Below are positions 1 through 5,288 of a stretch of DNA of 8,063 nucleotides, piece by piece (the first letter of the stretch is position 1; every line of letters begins with the position of its first letter). Source of the stretch: Desulfobacula sp. (lineage in GTDB: Bacteria; Desulfobacterota; Desulfobacteria; Desulfobacterales; Desulfobacteraceae); contig JAOZRF010000009.1 in the NCBI GenBank assembly GCA_029940245.1, positions 7,541-15,603 on the forward strand. The letters run 5' to 3'. Below the pieces are notes generated by a model that was given only the letters and a program-made list of their open reading frames with translations, ran no database searches and was not told the origin of the DNA. A program made the position numbers and the translations under genes.

Positions 1-64
1 GTGCGATTATGGCATCGTGGGCGATATTTTTGATGTGGTCCCGGCATTGACTGAAAAGCTTTAA
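1..64 (+). CDS. etfA: Electron transfer flavoprotein alpha subunit, C-terminal end (partial)
   Basis: The reading frame that starts at base 2 is open from the window edge to a TAA at 62-64 and encodes CDYGIVGDIFDVVPALTEKL. The DYGIVGD(I/L)F-VVPAL-E-L ending is the characteristic C-terminus of EtfA, the FAD-carrying subunit of the EtfAB heterodimer that moves electrons between cytoplasmic flavin dehydrogenases and the quinone pool or bifurcating partners. Only about 20 residues are visible, so the subfamily (bifurcating or not) and the partner cannot be judged. A strong hairpin terminator follows 18 bases after the stop, so this is the last gene of its transcript. Etf genes often sit beside GlcD-type lactate dehydrogenases in anaerobes, and the window holds a GlcD remnant, but the link is inferred. 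Confidence 0.85.
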   Translation, partial: CDYGIVGDIFDVVPALTEKL

Positions 65-81
65 CATCCTGTAATTTAATT

Positions 82-118
82 AACGCTGTTGATATATGGT
101 TTATCAACAGCGTTTTTA
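82..118 (+). terminator. Rho-independent terminator after etfA
   Basis: A perfect 12-bp stem (AACGCTGTTGAT at 82-93 pairing with ATCAACAGCGTT at 103-114) encloses a 9-base loop and runs into a short T tract (113-117). It lies directly after the etfA stop codon. Confidence 0.9.
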
Positions 119-253
119 TCAGACTCCTTCGCGGACATCGGGATCATTCTCTCCAATACCTGCGGTAAATACAAGGGCATCGACTCTTTCCAGAACAGCA
201 AAATAAGCCCCCGCATAATGTCGGTAGCGATAAATAAGCATATCCAGAGCAAG
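119..253 (-). pseudogene. ackA: Acetate kinase internal fragment
   Basis: Read on the minus strand from 253 to 122, an open stretch of 44 codons encodes [15 protein letters not shown], then [20 protein letters not shown] and NDPDVREGV. This is the conserved acetate kinase segment that ends in the F-(T/G)-G-I-GEN phosphoryl-transfer motif (here FTAGIGEN). AckA interconverts acetyl phosphate and acetate with ATP formation and is normally about 400 residues. Here an in-frame stop lies just upstream (TGA, complement of 254-256) and another just after (complement of 119-121), so roughly 90% of the gene is missing on both sides. It cannot encode a working enzyme. Its 3' edge abuts the etfA terminator. 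I infer a leftover from a deleted acetate/lactate gene cluster. The identity rests on motif recognition alone. Confidence 0.8.
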
Positions 254-283
254 TCAGCATAGACGTCTTTTCTTTTTTGGTTA

Positions 284-313
284 TTGACATTTTTTAATAT
301 TAATACTTATTAA
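284..313 (+). promoter_or_regulatory. Promoter of the former toxin-antitoxin operon
   Basis: A perfect -35 box TTGACA (284-289) is followed 18 bases later by TATTAA (308-313); TTATTA at 307-312 with a 17-base spacer is an equally possible -10. The region is very AT-rich and points to the antitoxin start at 497. The foldback element at 327-483 now lies between promoter and gene. Confidence 0.55.
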
Positions 314-318
314 TACTT
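299..318 (+). promoter_or_regulatory. Tandem 10-bp repeat, likely antitoxin operator
   Basis: ATTAATACTT occurs twice back to back (299-308 and 309-318), overlapping the -10 region of the promoter. Ribbon-helix-helix antitoxins commonly autoregulate by binding closely spaced short repeats over their own promoter, and a remnant of such an antitoxin lies downstream. The repeats are seen directly; the operator role is inferred. Confidence 0.5.
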
Positions 319-326
319 TACTCTAA

Positions 327-483
327 GGGCTCACTCAAAAATTAATTACCAATTTTGGGAGTTGAGTCGCCTGTCCGGCAAGGCGTGGAAACTAAGGCAT
401 ATCAAGTATATGTCGTGTTTTCACAACGCTGCCGGACAGGATGAATCGGCTTCCAAAATGTAAAGTTATTTTTGAGTGGGCCC
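327..483. mobile_element. 157-bp foldback (MITE-like) element
   Basis: The two ends form an imperfect inverted repeat: GGGCTCACTCAAAAAT at 327-342 against GGGCCCACTCAAAAAT read inward from 483. The symmetry continues inward through ATTTTGG and a perfect 11-bp arm, CCTGTCCGGCA (370-380) with TGCCGGACAGG (430-440), to a centre near 405, so nearly the whole element is one palindrome. It has no room for a transposase. Flanks show TAA on both sides (324-326 and 484-486), or a longer direct repeat CTAAGGG (323-329 and 483-489) if the terminal GGG is counted as target. A target duplication of either size is plausible. I infer a non-autonomous element mobilised in trans; the parent insertion sequence family cannot be named from this sequence. 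Confidence 0.7.
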
Positions 484-484
484 T

Positions 485-491
485 AAGGGAG
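485..491 (+). promoter_or_regulatory. Ribosome binding site at the element border
   Basis: AAGGGAG lies 5 bases before the ATG at 497 and supports that ATG, not the one at 528, as the original antitoxin start. It coincides with the right-hand border of the foldback element and its putative target duplication. Confidence 0.55.
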
Positions 492-496
492 ATGCC

Positions 497-791
497 ATGA
501 CTGTTACAGCCATTGCAGTAAAAATTAATGCTTAAAATAAAAGAAAGATTAAAAGTGCTTTCTAAAATTAAACAACGTTCTGCACATTGGATGATGTGTG
601 AAGCAATAAATCAATATGTTGAAAGAGAAGAAAAACGGGAATCTTTCCGCATGAACCCGGAATACAGGGAGCTTGTGATAGGTTTTGGTCACCACGGATA
701 TGTTGCCTTATATCGTCTTGACGGCGGTAGCGCAATTGTTGTGGCAATTCGGCATCAGCTTGAAGCCGGCTATGAAGAGAATAATGGATAA
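497..791 (+). pseudogene. Frameshifted antitoxin / ParE-RelE toxin chimera (toxin-antitoxin remnant)
   Basis: From the ATG at 497, preceded by AAGGGAG, translation gives MTVTAIAVKINA and then stops (533-535). The +1 frame continues the same family at once with KIKERLKVLSKIKQRSAHWM and an AINQYVEREE tail, up to about position 650. Together these make the DNA-binding part of a ribbon-helix-helix (CopG/ParD-like) antitoxin broken by a one-frame shift near 530-536. In the same frame, 651-791 encodes PEYRELVIGFGHHGYVALYR and AIRHQLEAGY, the C-terminal strands of a ParE/RelE-family toxin. The antitoxin C-terminus and toxin N-terminus are missing, so an internal deletion fused the two genes. An 87-residue open frame starting at ATG 528 remains but lacks a ribosome binding site. 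A working toxin is not expected. Confidence 0.75.
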
Positions 792-816
792 TTTATTTTT
801 TGATCCGAGATTCAGA

Positions 817-852
817 AAATAATCCCGCTGGATTTATTCAGCGGGATTATTT
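817..852. terminator. Bidirectional terminator between convergent units
   Basis: A perfect 14-bp stem (817-830 with 839-852; core ATCCCGCTG / CAGCGGGAT) has an 8-base loop, with A-rich and T-rich sequence on the two sides. It sits 25 bases after the toxin remnant stop and 17 bases before the stop of the minus-strand methyltransferase operon, so it can serve both strands. Confidence 0.88.
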
Positions 853-869
853 AGTTTCAGGGTGCAAAG

Positions 870-1670
870 TTAACTTTCAATGGCTCCCGAACGAACGCCT
901 TTGAGATAATTCATGCAGTAATCGTCATTTCCCAGGAGCATATCCGCAGTTCTGATCGCCCCCATGATTTTTGAATCCAGGGGGTCAATGATAGCCGAGT
1001 CCATGCCGGCAGCCATCATCAAAGACACAAATGTCCTGTTGATGATCTTTCTCTGGGGCAGTCCATATGAGATATTGGATAAGCCTCCTGTGATATGAAC
1101 CTCTGGGAATTCAGTCTTGATGGCTCTGATCGCATTCAGTACCATGATGCCTTTGGTGGACTCGACACTGATGGGCTGAACCAGGGGATCCACATAAATG
1201 GAAGCAGTGGGGATGCCGATCCTGTTGAGTTCTTTAACCAGGTTTTTTGCGCGGCCAAGGATATCATCTGAAGAGGCCGGCATGCCGGCATCATCCATGC
1301 AGAGGGCAATGACCTTGCACTCTTTTCCTTCAAGAAAGGGCATCATGGCATTAAACCGTTCTTTTTCCAGGCTGATGGAGTTGATCATAGGGGTGGTTTT
1401 CACCCTCTTAAAAGCCATTTCCAGGACAGCAGGGTCTGGGCTGTCCAGGGTGAGGGGAATCGTTGCAATGGGCTGGATAGTGTCCAGAAGCCATTTCATG
1501 TCCTCGGTTTCATGGCCGATGCGGGCCCCGGCATTGACATCAATAAAGTCGGCGCCGGCTTCCTGCTGTTTTTTGACATCATCAATAATATAATCACTAT
1601 TGCGCTCTGCCACGGCAGCCTGGACAAATTTTCTGGAAGTGTTGATTCTTTCACCTATTACTTCAAACAT
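870..1670 (-). CDS. Methyl-corrinoid:tetrahydrofolate methyltransferase (MtgA/AcsE-like, pterin-binding domain)
   Basis: This 266-residue protein is a single pterin-binding TIM barrel of the AcsE/MtgA/MtrH type. It matches AcsE in length (about 262) and in the spacing of the folate and catalytic positions: Asp76 (LTLDSPDP), Asn97 (PMINSIS), Asp161 (YVDPLV) and Asn199 (GGLSNISYGLP), plus ERINTSRK near the start and DVNAG at 44-48. In cytoplasmic methyl-transfer systems this enzyme moves the methyl group from a methylated corrinoid protein to tetrahydrofolate, or the reverse. The gene is last in a three-gene minus-strand operon, 34 bases after the corrinoid protein gene, which supplies its partner. 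A GGGAG ribosome site lies about 11 bases before the ATG. The family is clear. The direction of transfer (toward tetrahydrofolate, feeding the Wood-Ljungdahl methyl branch) is inferred from the adjacent MttB-type gene. Confidence 0.9.
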   Translation of the reverse strand: MFEVIGERINTSRKFVQAAVAERNSDYIIDDVKKQQEAGADFIDVNAGARIGHETEDMKWLLDTIQPIATIPLTLDSPDPAVLEMAFKRVKTTPMINSISLEKERFNAMMPFLEGKECKVIALCMDDAGMPASSDDILGRAKNLVKELNRIGIPTASIYVDPLVQPISVESTKGIMVLNAIRAIKTEFPEVHITGGLSNISYGLPQRKIINRTFVSLMMAAGMDSAIIDPLDSKIMGAIRTADMLLGNDDYCMNYLKGVRSGAIES

Positions 1671-1704
1671 CGTCTATTTTTCTCCCATGTTTTATATGTC
1701 CTTC

Positions 1705-2337
1705 TTAGTGGACAAGGGTTTTAGCAAGTTTTGAAGCAGCACCGGCATCGGCTGCAAATCCATCTGCACCGATTTCATCGGAAAAGGACTGGGTGACGGG
1801 TGCACCGCCCACAAGGATTTTAACCTGATCCCGAAGACCGCTTTCCACAATGGCATCCACTGTTTGTTTCATCATAGGCATAGTGGTTGTCAAAAGAGCA
1901 GACAGACAGACTATCTGAGCATTTTTTTCCTTAATCTGGGCTACAAATTCTGCAGGACTGATGTCCACCCCAAGATTATAAACTTCCATGCCTGCACTTT
2001 CCATCATCATGGACACAAGATTTTTACCGATGTCATGGAGGTCGCCTTTCACAGTGCCGATGATCACCCTGGCACCGGCGATAGACTCACCAGCTTTTAA
2101 CAGGGGCTTGAGTATGACCACAGAGCCTGCCATGGCCTTGGCAGCCATAAGGACTTCAGGGATGAACATGTCACCGTTCTCCATTTTTTCACCCACGATG
2201 TCCATACCCGCGATCAGACCTTTGTTGAGAATATCAAAAGCCGGTGTATTCTGGGCAAGTGCATCATTTACAAGATTTTCCACTTTTTCAATGTCGCAGG
2301 CAACAAGGGCATTGATCATTGCATTAAAATCAGTCAT
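1705..2337 (-). CDS. Methyltransferase corrinoid protein (MtgC/MttC-like)
   Basis: The 210-residue product has the standard two-part layout: an N-terminal helical cap (about 1-85) and a B12-binding Rossmann domain (about 88-208). The cobalt-binding motif is present as GDLHDIGKNLV, with His101 as the expected lower axial ligand in D-x-H-x-x-G (Asp99, His101, Gly104). The supporting SALLTTTM (146-153) and GGAPVT (177-182) segments follow. Proteins of this kind shuttle a methyl group as methyl-Co(III) between a substrate-specific methyltransferase and a second methyltransferase. Here those two partners flank it in the operon, 11 bases upstream (MttB-type) and 34 bases downstream (MtgA-type). AAAGGAG lies 6 bases before the ATG. 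Length and motifs are normal for the family and nothing looks damaged. The cobalt must be re-reduced from Co(II) now and then, and no RamA-type or DUF4445-type activator gene lies in the window. Confidence 0.93.
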   Translation of the reverse strand: MTDFNAMINALVACDIEKVENLVNDALAQNTPAFDILNKGLIAGMDIVGEKMENGDMFIPEVLMAAKAMAGSVVILKPLLKAGESIAGARVIIGTVKGDLHDIGKNLVSMMMESAGMEVYNLGVDISPAEFVAQIKEKNAQIVCLSALLTTTMPMMKQTVDAIVESGLRDQVKILVGGAPVTQSFSDEIGADGFAADAGAASKLAKTLVH

Positions 2338-2348
2338 TTTGTTCTCCT

Positions 2349-3770
2349 TTAAGCATTTTTACGGTTTTCAACAAATTCGATTAATTGCTTTTTAATTTCT
2401 GGATCTATATCAGGTTTTTCATATAAAGCCAATCGCTTAGCAACCTTATTTTCAGCAATCTGATCAATTCTTTTCTTTCCATCTTTTGTCCAGGCATCCG
2501 GGTTTTTACGGCTCATGAGGGTGGGCATGAAAAATTCAGTCCTGCATAGCTTGAAAGTTTTGGGGTGTGTCAGATACTGGCCGCCAATGCCCACTTCTTT
2601 GATCACCCCAATGTCAATGGATTCCTCCGTAAGGGCCAGGGGGCGCATCATGCTTTGCACCATGCCACAGATTTCTTCGTCAATGATAAATTTTTCAAAA
2701 CTCATGGCAATATAAGAACCCAGAATACCGCAGGCGTGGAGAATAAAATGAATACCGCTTCTGACAGCCGTGGAAAGGGCCAGGGCAGATTCCGCACCAG
2801 CCTGGGCATCGGCAGACATGGCATCTGTCAGTGCACCACCAGATCTGGAAGGCAGATTGTAAAACCCGGCCATCTGGGCGGCCAGGTGAATATTTTTAGA
2901 TAGTTCAGGCGCACCAATGGACAGGGCTCCGGTTTTCATGTCCATGGCCGAGGAAGTGGAACCATAAATTACGGGAACTCCCGGTCTGACCAGCTGGGCC
3001 AGGGTGATACCGGCCAGAATTTCGGCATTCTGCAGGGCCAGAACCCCGTCCAGGGTCACCGGTCCGGAGCCGCCGGCCATGATCAAAGAAGCGATCACAC
3101 AGGCCTGGTTGTGACGGGCAAGCTCAATAAGAGCCCCGGCCATTTCTTCGGAAAACTGCAGCGGGGAAAGAGAATTGATCAAAGAGACAGACACTGTCTT
3201 ATCCATTATATTTTCCTTTCCGCCCCAGAGGATACCAGCCATTTCAATACCGTCCAGGGCACCCTGGCGGGACACCGGACTTCCCATGAAGGGCTTGTCA
3301 CACAAAAGCATATTGGACAGGTTTAAATCTAAATGTACCGTCTCATGGGGCATATCAGAAGGTTCCACCATCATCCATCCATTCATATTAATATAAGGAG
3401 AAGTCTGGACCAATCTGCAGAAATTATTGTAATCTTCCATGGTGGCCTGGCGCTGATTACCTTGTGCATCCATGATAAAAGGGGCACCGTATCCGGGCAG
3501 GAATACAAAATCATTCTCCCCGATTTTTACATTTTTTTCAGGATTCCTGGCATGGACGGTAAAAGTTTTGGGTGCTGTTTTTAAGGCTTTTTGAATATCG
3601 GATTCTTCAAAAAAAACAATCGTACCTTCTACTCTTTGCCCATTGGCCTTGAAAATTTCAAGGGCTTGTTTTTCTTTAAAGGAGACACCTGTGTTCCTGA
3701 GAAGATCCATGGCAGCAGAATGGATTTTTTTCATATTTTGGACGTTCAGTTCCTGCATTCGATCAGCCAT
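2349..3770 (-). CDS. MttB-superfamily methylamine:corrinoid methyltransferase, non-pyrrolysine
   Basis: This 473-residue protein belongs to the MttB (trimethylamine methyltransferase) superfamily. Recognisable family segments include the N-terminal region AAMDLLRNTGV (19-29), PGYGAPF (92-98), VIYGSTSSAMDMKTGA (267-282), a glycine-rich stretch after PSRSGG (307-312), and HACGILGSYIAMSFEKFIID (345-364). The frame has no internal amber codon and ends in TAA, so it is one of the pyrrolysine-free members. Characterised members demethylate glycine betaine (MtgB), proline betaine, carnitine or gamma-butyrobetaine, passing the methyl to a corrinoid protein. The exact substrate cannot be read from this sequence. 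It is the first gene of the operon, with AAGGAG 8 bases before the ATG and a good promoter 112 bases upstream of it. Family assignment is firm; glycine betaine or a related quaternary amine as substrate is inference. Confidence 0.92.
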   Translation of the reverse strand: MADRMQELNVQNMKKIHSAAMDLLRNTGVSFKEKQALEIFKANGQRVEGTIVFFEESDIQKALKTAPKTFTVHARNPEKNVKIGENDFVFLPGYGAPFIMDAQGNQRQATMEDYNNFCRLVQTSPYINMNGWMMVEPSDMPHETVHLDLNLSNMLLCDKPFMGSPVSRQGALDGIEMAGILWGGKENIMDKTVSVSLINSLSPLQFSEEMAGALIELARHNQACVIASLIMAGGSGPVTLDGVLALQNAEILAGITLAQLVRPGVPVIYGSTSSAMDMKTGALSIGAPELSKNIHLAAQMAGFYNLPSRSGGALTDAMSADAQAGAESALALSTAVRSGIHFILHACGILGSYIAMSFEKFIIDEEICGMVQSMMRPLALTEESIDIGVIKEVGIGGQYLTHPKTFKLCRTEFFMPTLMSRKNPDAWTKDGKKRIDQIAENKVAKRLALYEKPDIDPEIKKQLIEFVENRKNA

Positions 3771-3802
3771 TGCTTTTTCTCCTTTTAAATATGGGGTTAA
3801 CT

Positions 3803-3860
3803 CAATCTGCCAACTCCGAAAGTTGACGGGTTATTAATTATTCATTTATTACGCAGATTG
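3803..3860. promoter_or_regulatory. Nested inverted repeats in the operon leader
   Basis: Two perfect inverted repeats lie between the -10 region and the start codon of the methyltransferase operon. CAATCTGC (3803-3810) pairs with GCAGATTG (3853-3860) across 42 bases. Immediately inside the left arm, CAACT (3811-3815) pairs with AGTTG (3821-3825). The outer right arm overlaps the -10 box. This could be a regulator binding site pair or a leader structure. The repeats are seen; any function is inferred. Confidence 0.4.
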
Positions 3861-3887
3861 TATACCATACCTGAAAATAGATATCAA
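3859..3887 (-). promoter_or_regulatory. Promoter of the methyltransferase operon
   Basis: On the minus strand, TTGATA (complement of 3882-3887) and TATACA (complement of 3859-3864) are separated by 17 bases. The -10 is preceded by TGG, giving an extended -10 (TGgTATACA). Transcription would start near 3852, leaving a leader of roughly 80 bases before the ATG at 3770. Confidence 0.65.
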
Positions 3888-3953
3888 AGGTCTTGCTTTT
3901 AAGCCAAAAGGCAGGGTAAAAGTATTCTAATAAATAATGATCAGAGGGCTATT

Positions 3954-4745
3954 ATGACAAGATCTGTCACATCCGGTGATTTAAGGAGTTTTATTGAAAC
4001 TTATATAAATGATTACCCAAAAGCAGCGGGTGAAAAAAATATCTGGCAATCCCCCCTTTTGGTCACAGCAAAGGCAGACAGGCGCTTTGATATTCTGTCA
4101 CAAATTGCAGCCGATGATCATGCCCTTCCAAATGAACTTCTTGCCACTGGAAAATCTGTGATTGTTCTGTTTGTTCCGTTTATAAAACAGGTGGCGAGAG
4201 AAAATCATAAAGGGGATATTCCCTGCCGCAACTGGGGACTGGCGTATGAATCCACCAATACGCTGATTAATAAATTGACCGGGCAGATAAAACTTTTTCT
4301 TGAGGATGCAGGATACAAGTCTGCTCTGGTTCCGGCAACGCATAATTTTGACCATAAAAAACTTATGGCCCGCTGGTCCCATAAGCATATAGGATATATC
4401 GCAGGCCTGGGCCGATTTGGTGTCAATGCCCAGTTAATAACGCCATCAGGCTGTGCCGGCCGGTTGGGCAGCCTGGTCACGGAAGCAGATCTTGATGACA
4501 GCCCTTTGGTTCTTGAAGAAGAACTTTGCCTTCATAAAAACGGTCATAAGTGCCTGGTCTGTGTCAGGCGATGCCCCATTGGGGCAGTGTCGGAAAAGAC
4601 AGGAATAGACCGGAAAAAATGCTGGTCCAGGCTGAAATCCAACCTTGCGGAAACACAAGAATTGGCAGATCTGCAAAAAACCACCCATGTCTGTGGAAAA
4701 TGCCAGGTTGTTCTTCCCTGTAGTTTCAAAATTCCAAAGGTATGA
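3954..4745 (+). CDS. QueG-like double [4Fe-4S] protein (not a canonical epoxyqueuosine reductase)
   Basis: This 263-residue protein resembles the epoxyqueuosine reductase (QueG) superfamily. It has the family's HIGYIAGLGRFGVNAQLITP segment (145-164) and GRLGSLVTE (169-177), then two Fe-S sites. The first uses C192, C200, C203 and C207 followed by Pro; the second is built from C223, C247, C250 and C256 (VCGKCQVVLPC, in the place of QueG's GCDxCQxxCP). It differs from true QueG: the DSxPVxER-type active-site stretch before the GLG segment is absent (NFDHKKLMARWSHK instead), and the protein is shorter, with no C-terminal repeat domain. AGAGGG lies 6 bases before the ATG. It is transcribed divergently from the corrinoid methyltransferase operon. 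QueG binds cobalamin and passes electrons to it, so a role in reducing the corrinoid protein is attractive but only inferred. Confidence 0.8.
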   Translation: MTRSVTSGDLRSFIETYINDYPKAAGEKNIWQSPLLVTAKADRRFDILSQIAADDHALPNELLATGKSVIVLFVPFIKQVARENHKGDIPCRNWGLAYESTNTLINKLTGQIKLFLEDAGYKSALVPATHNFDHKKLMARWSHKHIGYIAGLGRFGVNAQLITPSGCAGRLGSLVTEADLDDSPLVLEEELCLHKNGHKCLVCVRRCPIGAVSEKTGIDRKKCWSRLKSNLAETQELADLQKTTHVCGKCQVVLPCSFKIPKV

Positions 4746-4839
4746 ACGAATGACTATTCCAGGTAATATATTTTTCTTTGAATTAATAAAATTGGTAAAT
4801 AAAAAAGCATTTTTCTAAAAAATCCGGAGAGAGAATAAA

Positions 4840-4950
4840 ATGATTTTAGCACAATTGTCCGTATACCCCATTGGTGAAGGTACAAGCTTGGGATCCTTTG
4901 TGAAAAAAGGGATTCAGGATATTCCTTTGTTCCCGGCATTCCTGTTTTGA
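4840..4950 (+). pseudogene. Truncated MTH1187-family thiamine-binding protein
   Basis: An ATG at 4840 with a strong GGAGAGAG ribosome site (4826-4833) opens a 36-codon frame. Its first part, MILAQLSVYPIGEGTSLGSF plus VKKGIQ, closely follows the start of MTH1187/YkoF-like thiamine-binding proteins (PF01910), small cytosolic ferredoxin-fold proteins of about 95-105 residues. After about residue 27 the family similarity ends. The frame then reads DIPLFPAFLF and stops at 4948-4950, well short of full length. The good translation start suggests it was functional before a deletion removed the last two thirds. It is not an independent short gene as far as I can see. The identification rests on motif recognition of a short segment. 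Confidence 0.65.
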
Positions 4951-4988
4951 AAACAGTTATTCATTTTCAAAAGGGCGAGGGAGAAATT

Positions 4989-5288
4989 ATGGTCAATGAA
5001 AACTTTGTCCGCGAATTAGAAACAATAGTAGGCAAATCAAATGTGCCTGTGACCAGCACCGGCTTTGAACTATACTCCTATGATGCCTCTCTGGTTAAAG
5101 GGAATCCCGGGGTTGTCGTGTTTCCGGCTAATACCCGGGAGGTTTCCCAGACGGTAAGAGCTGCCAATAAAGGATGTAAACACCACAGGGGCAGATTTTC
5201 TGGTGACCTCCTGTCCGGCCTGTATGATTCAGCTATCCCACGGTGTCAGGAGAAATGGACTGAAAACAAAGGTCTGTCACATTTCTGA
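4989..5288 (+). pseudogene. glcD: GlcD-type FAD-linked oxidase, N-terminal remnant
   Basis: From ATG 4989, preceded by a GAGGGAG ribosome site, the first 62 residues match the start of GlcD/D-lactate dehydrogenase flavoproteins: LETIVGKSNV, then FELYSYDASL at 26-35, GVVVFPANTREVSQTVRAAN and KG. In intact family members (about 460 residues) this leads into the PRGAGTNLSGG FAD-binding loop. Here the match stops at about 5174 and the frame runs on for 38 unrelated residues to a TGA at 5286-5288. Those residues are the out-of-frame reading of a different remnant (a GlcF/LutA C-terminus in the +1 frame). More than 85% of the enzyme, including the FAD-binding core and substrate domain, is gone. The remaining open frame can be translated but cannot bind FAD as the family does. 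Confidence 0.8.

Noticed and set aside
528..791. Stand-alone 87-residue protein starting at ATG 528
   Set aside because: No ribosome site precedes 528, and the antitoxin family sequence begins further upstream at 497 in another frame, so this is treated as part of a frameshifted remnant.
1198..1593. Plus-strand 131-codon open frame inside the folate methyltransferase gene
   Set aside because: It lies wholly antisense to a clearly conserved gene with all active-site residues; it is a shadow frame.
2349..3770. Pyrrolysine-containing trimethylamine methyltransferase
   Set aside because: There is no in-frame amber codon and the reading frame is full length without read-through.
3893..3928. Promoter for the QueG-like gene (TTGCTT with a downstream AT-rich box)
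   Set aside because: No -10 box at acceptable spacing; TATTCT is too far from TTGCTT. A promoter must exist but I cannot place it.
4780..4822. Terminator after the QueG-like gene
   Set aside because: The stretch is A/T-rich with runs of A and T but has no GC-bearing stem; I see no convincing hairpin in 4746-4839.
4947..4988. TTG start at 4947 for the GlcD remnant
   Set aside because: The ATG at 4989 has a GAGGGAG site and matches where the family begins; the extra 14 residues show no similarity.
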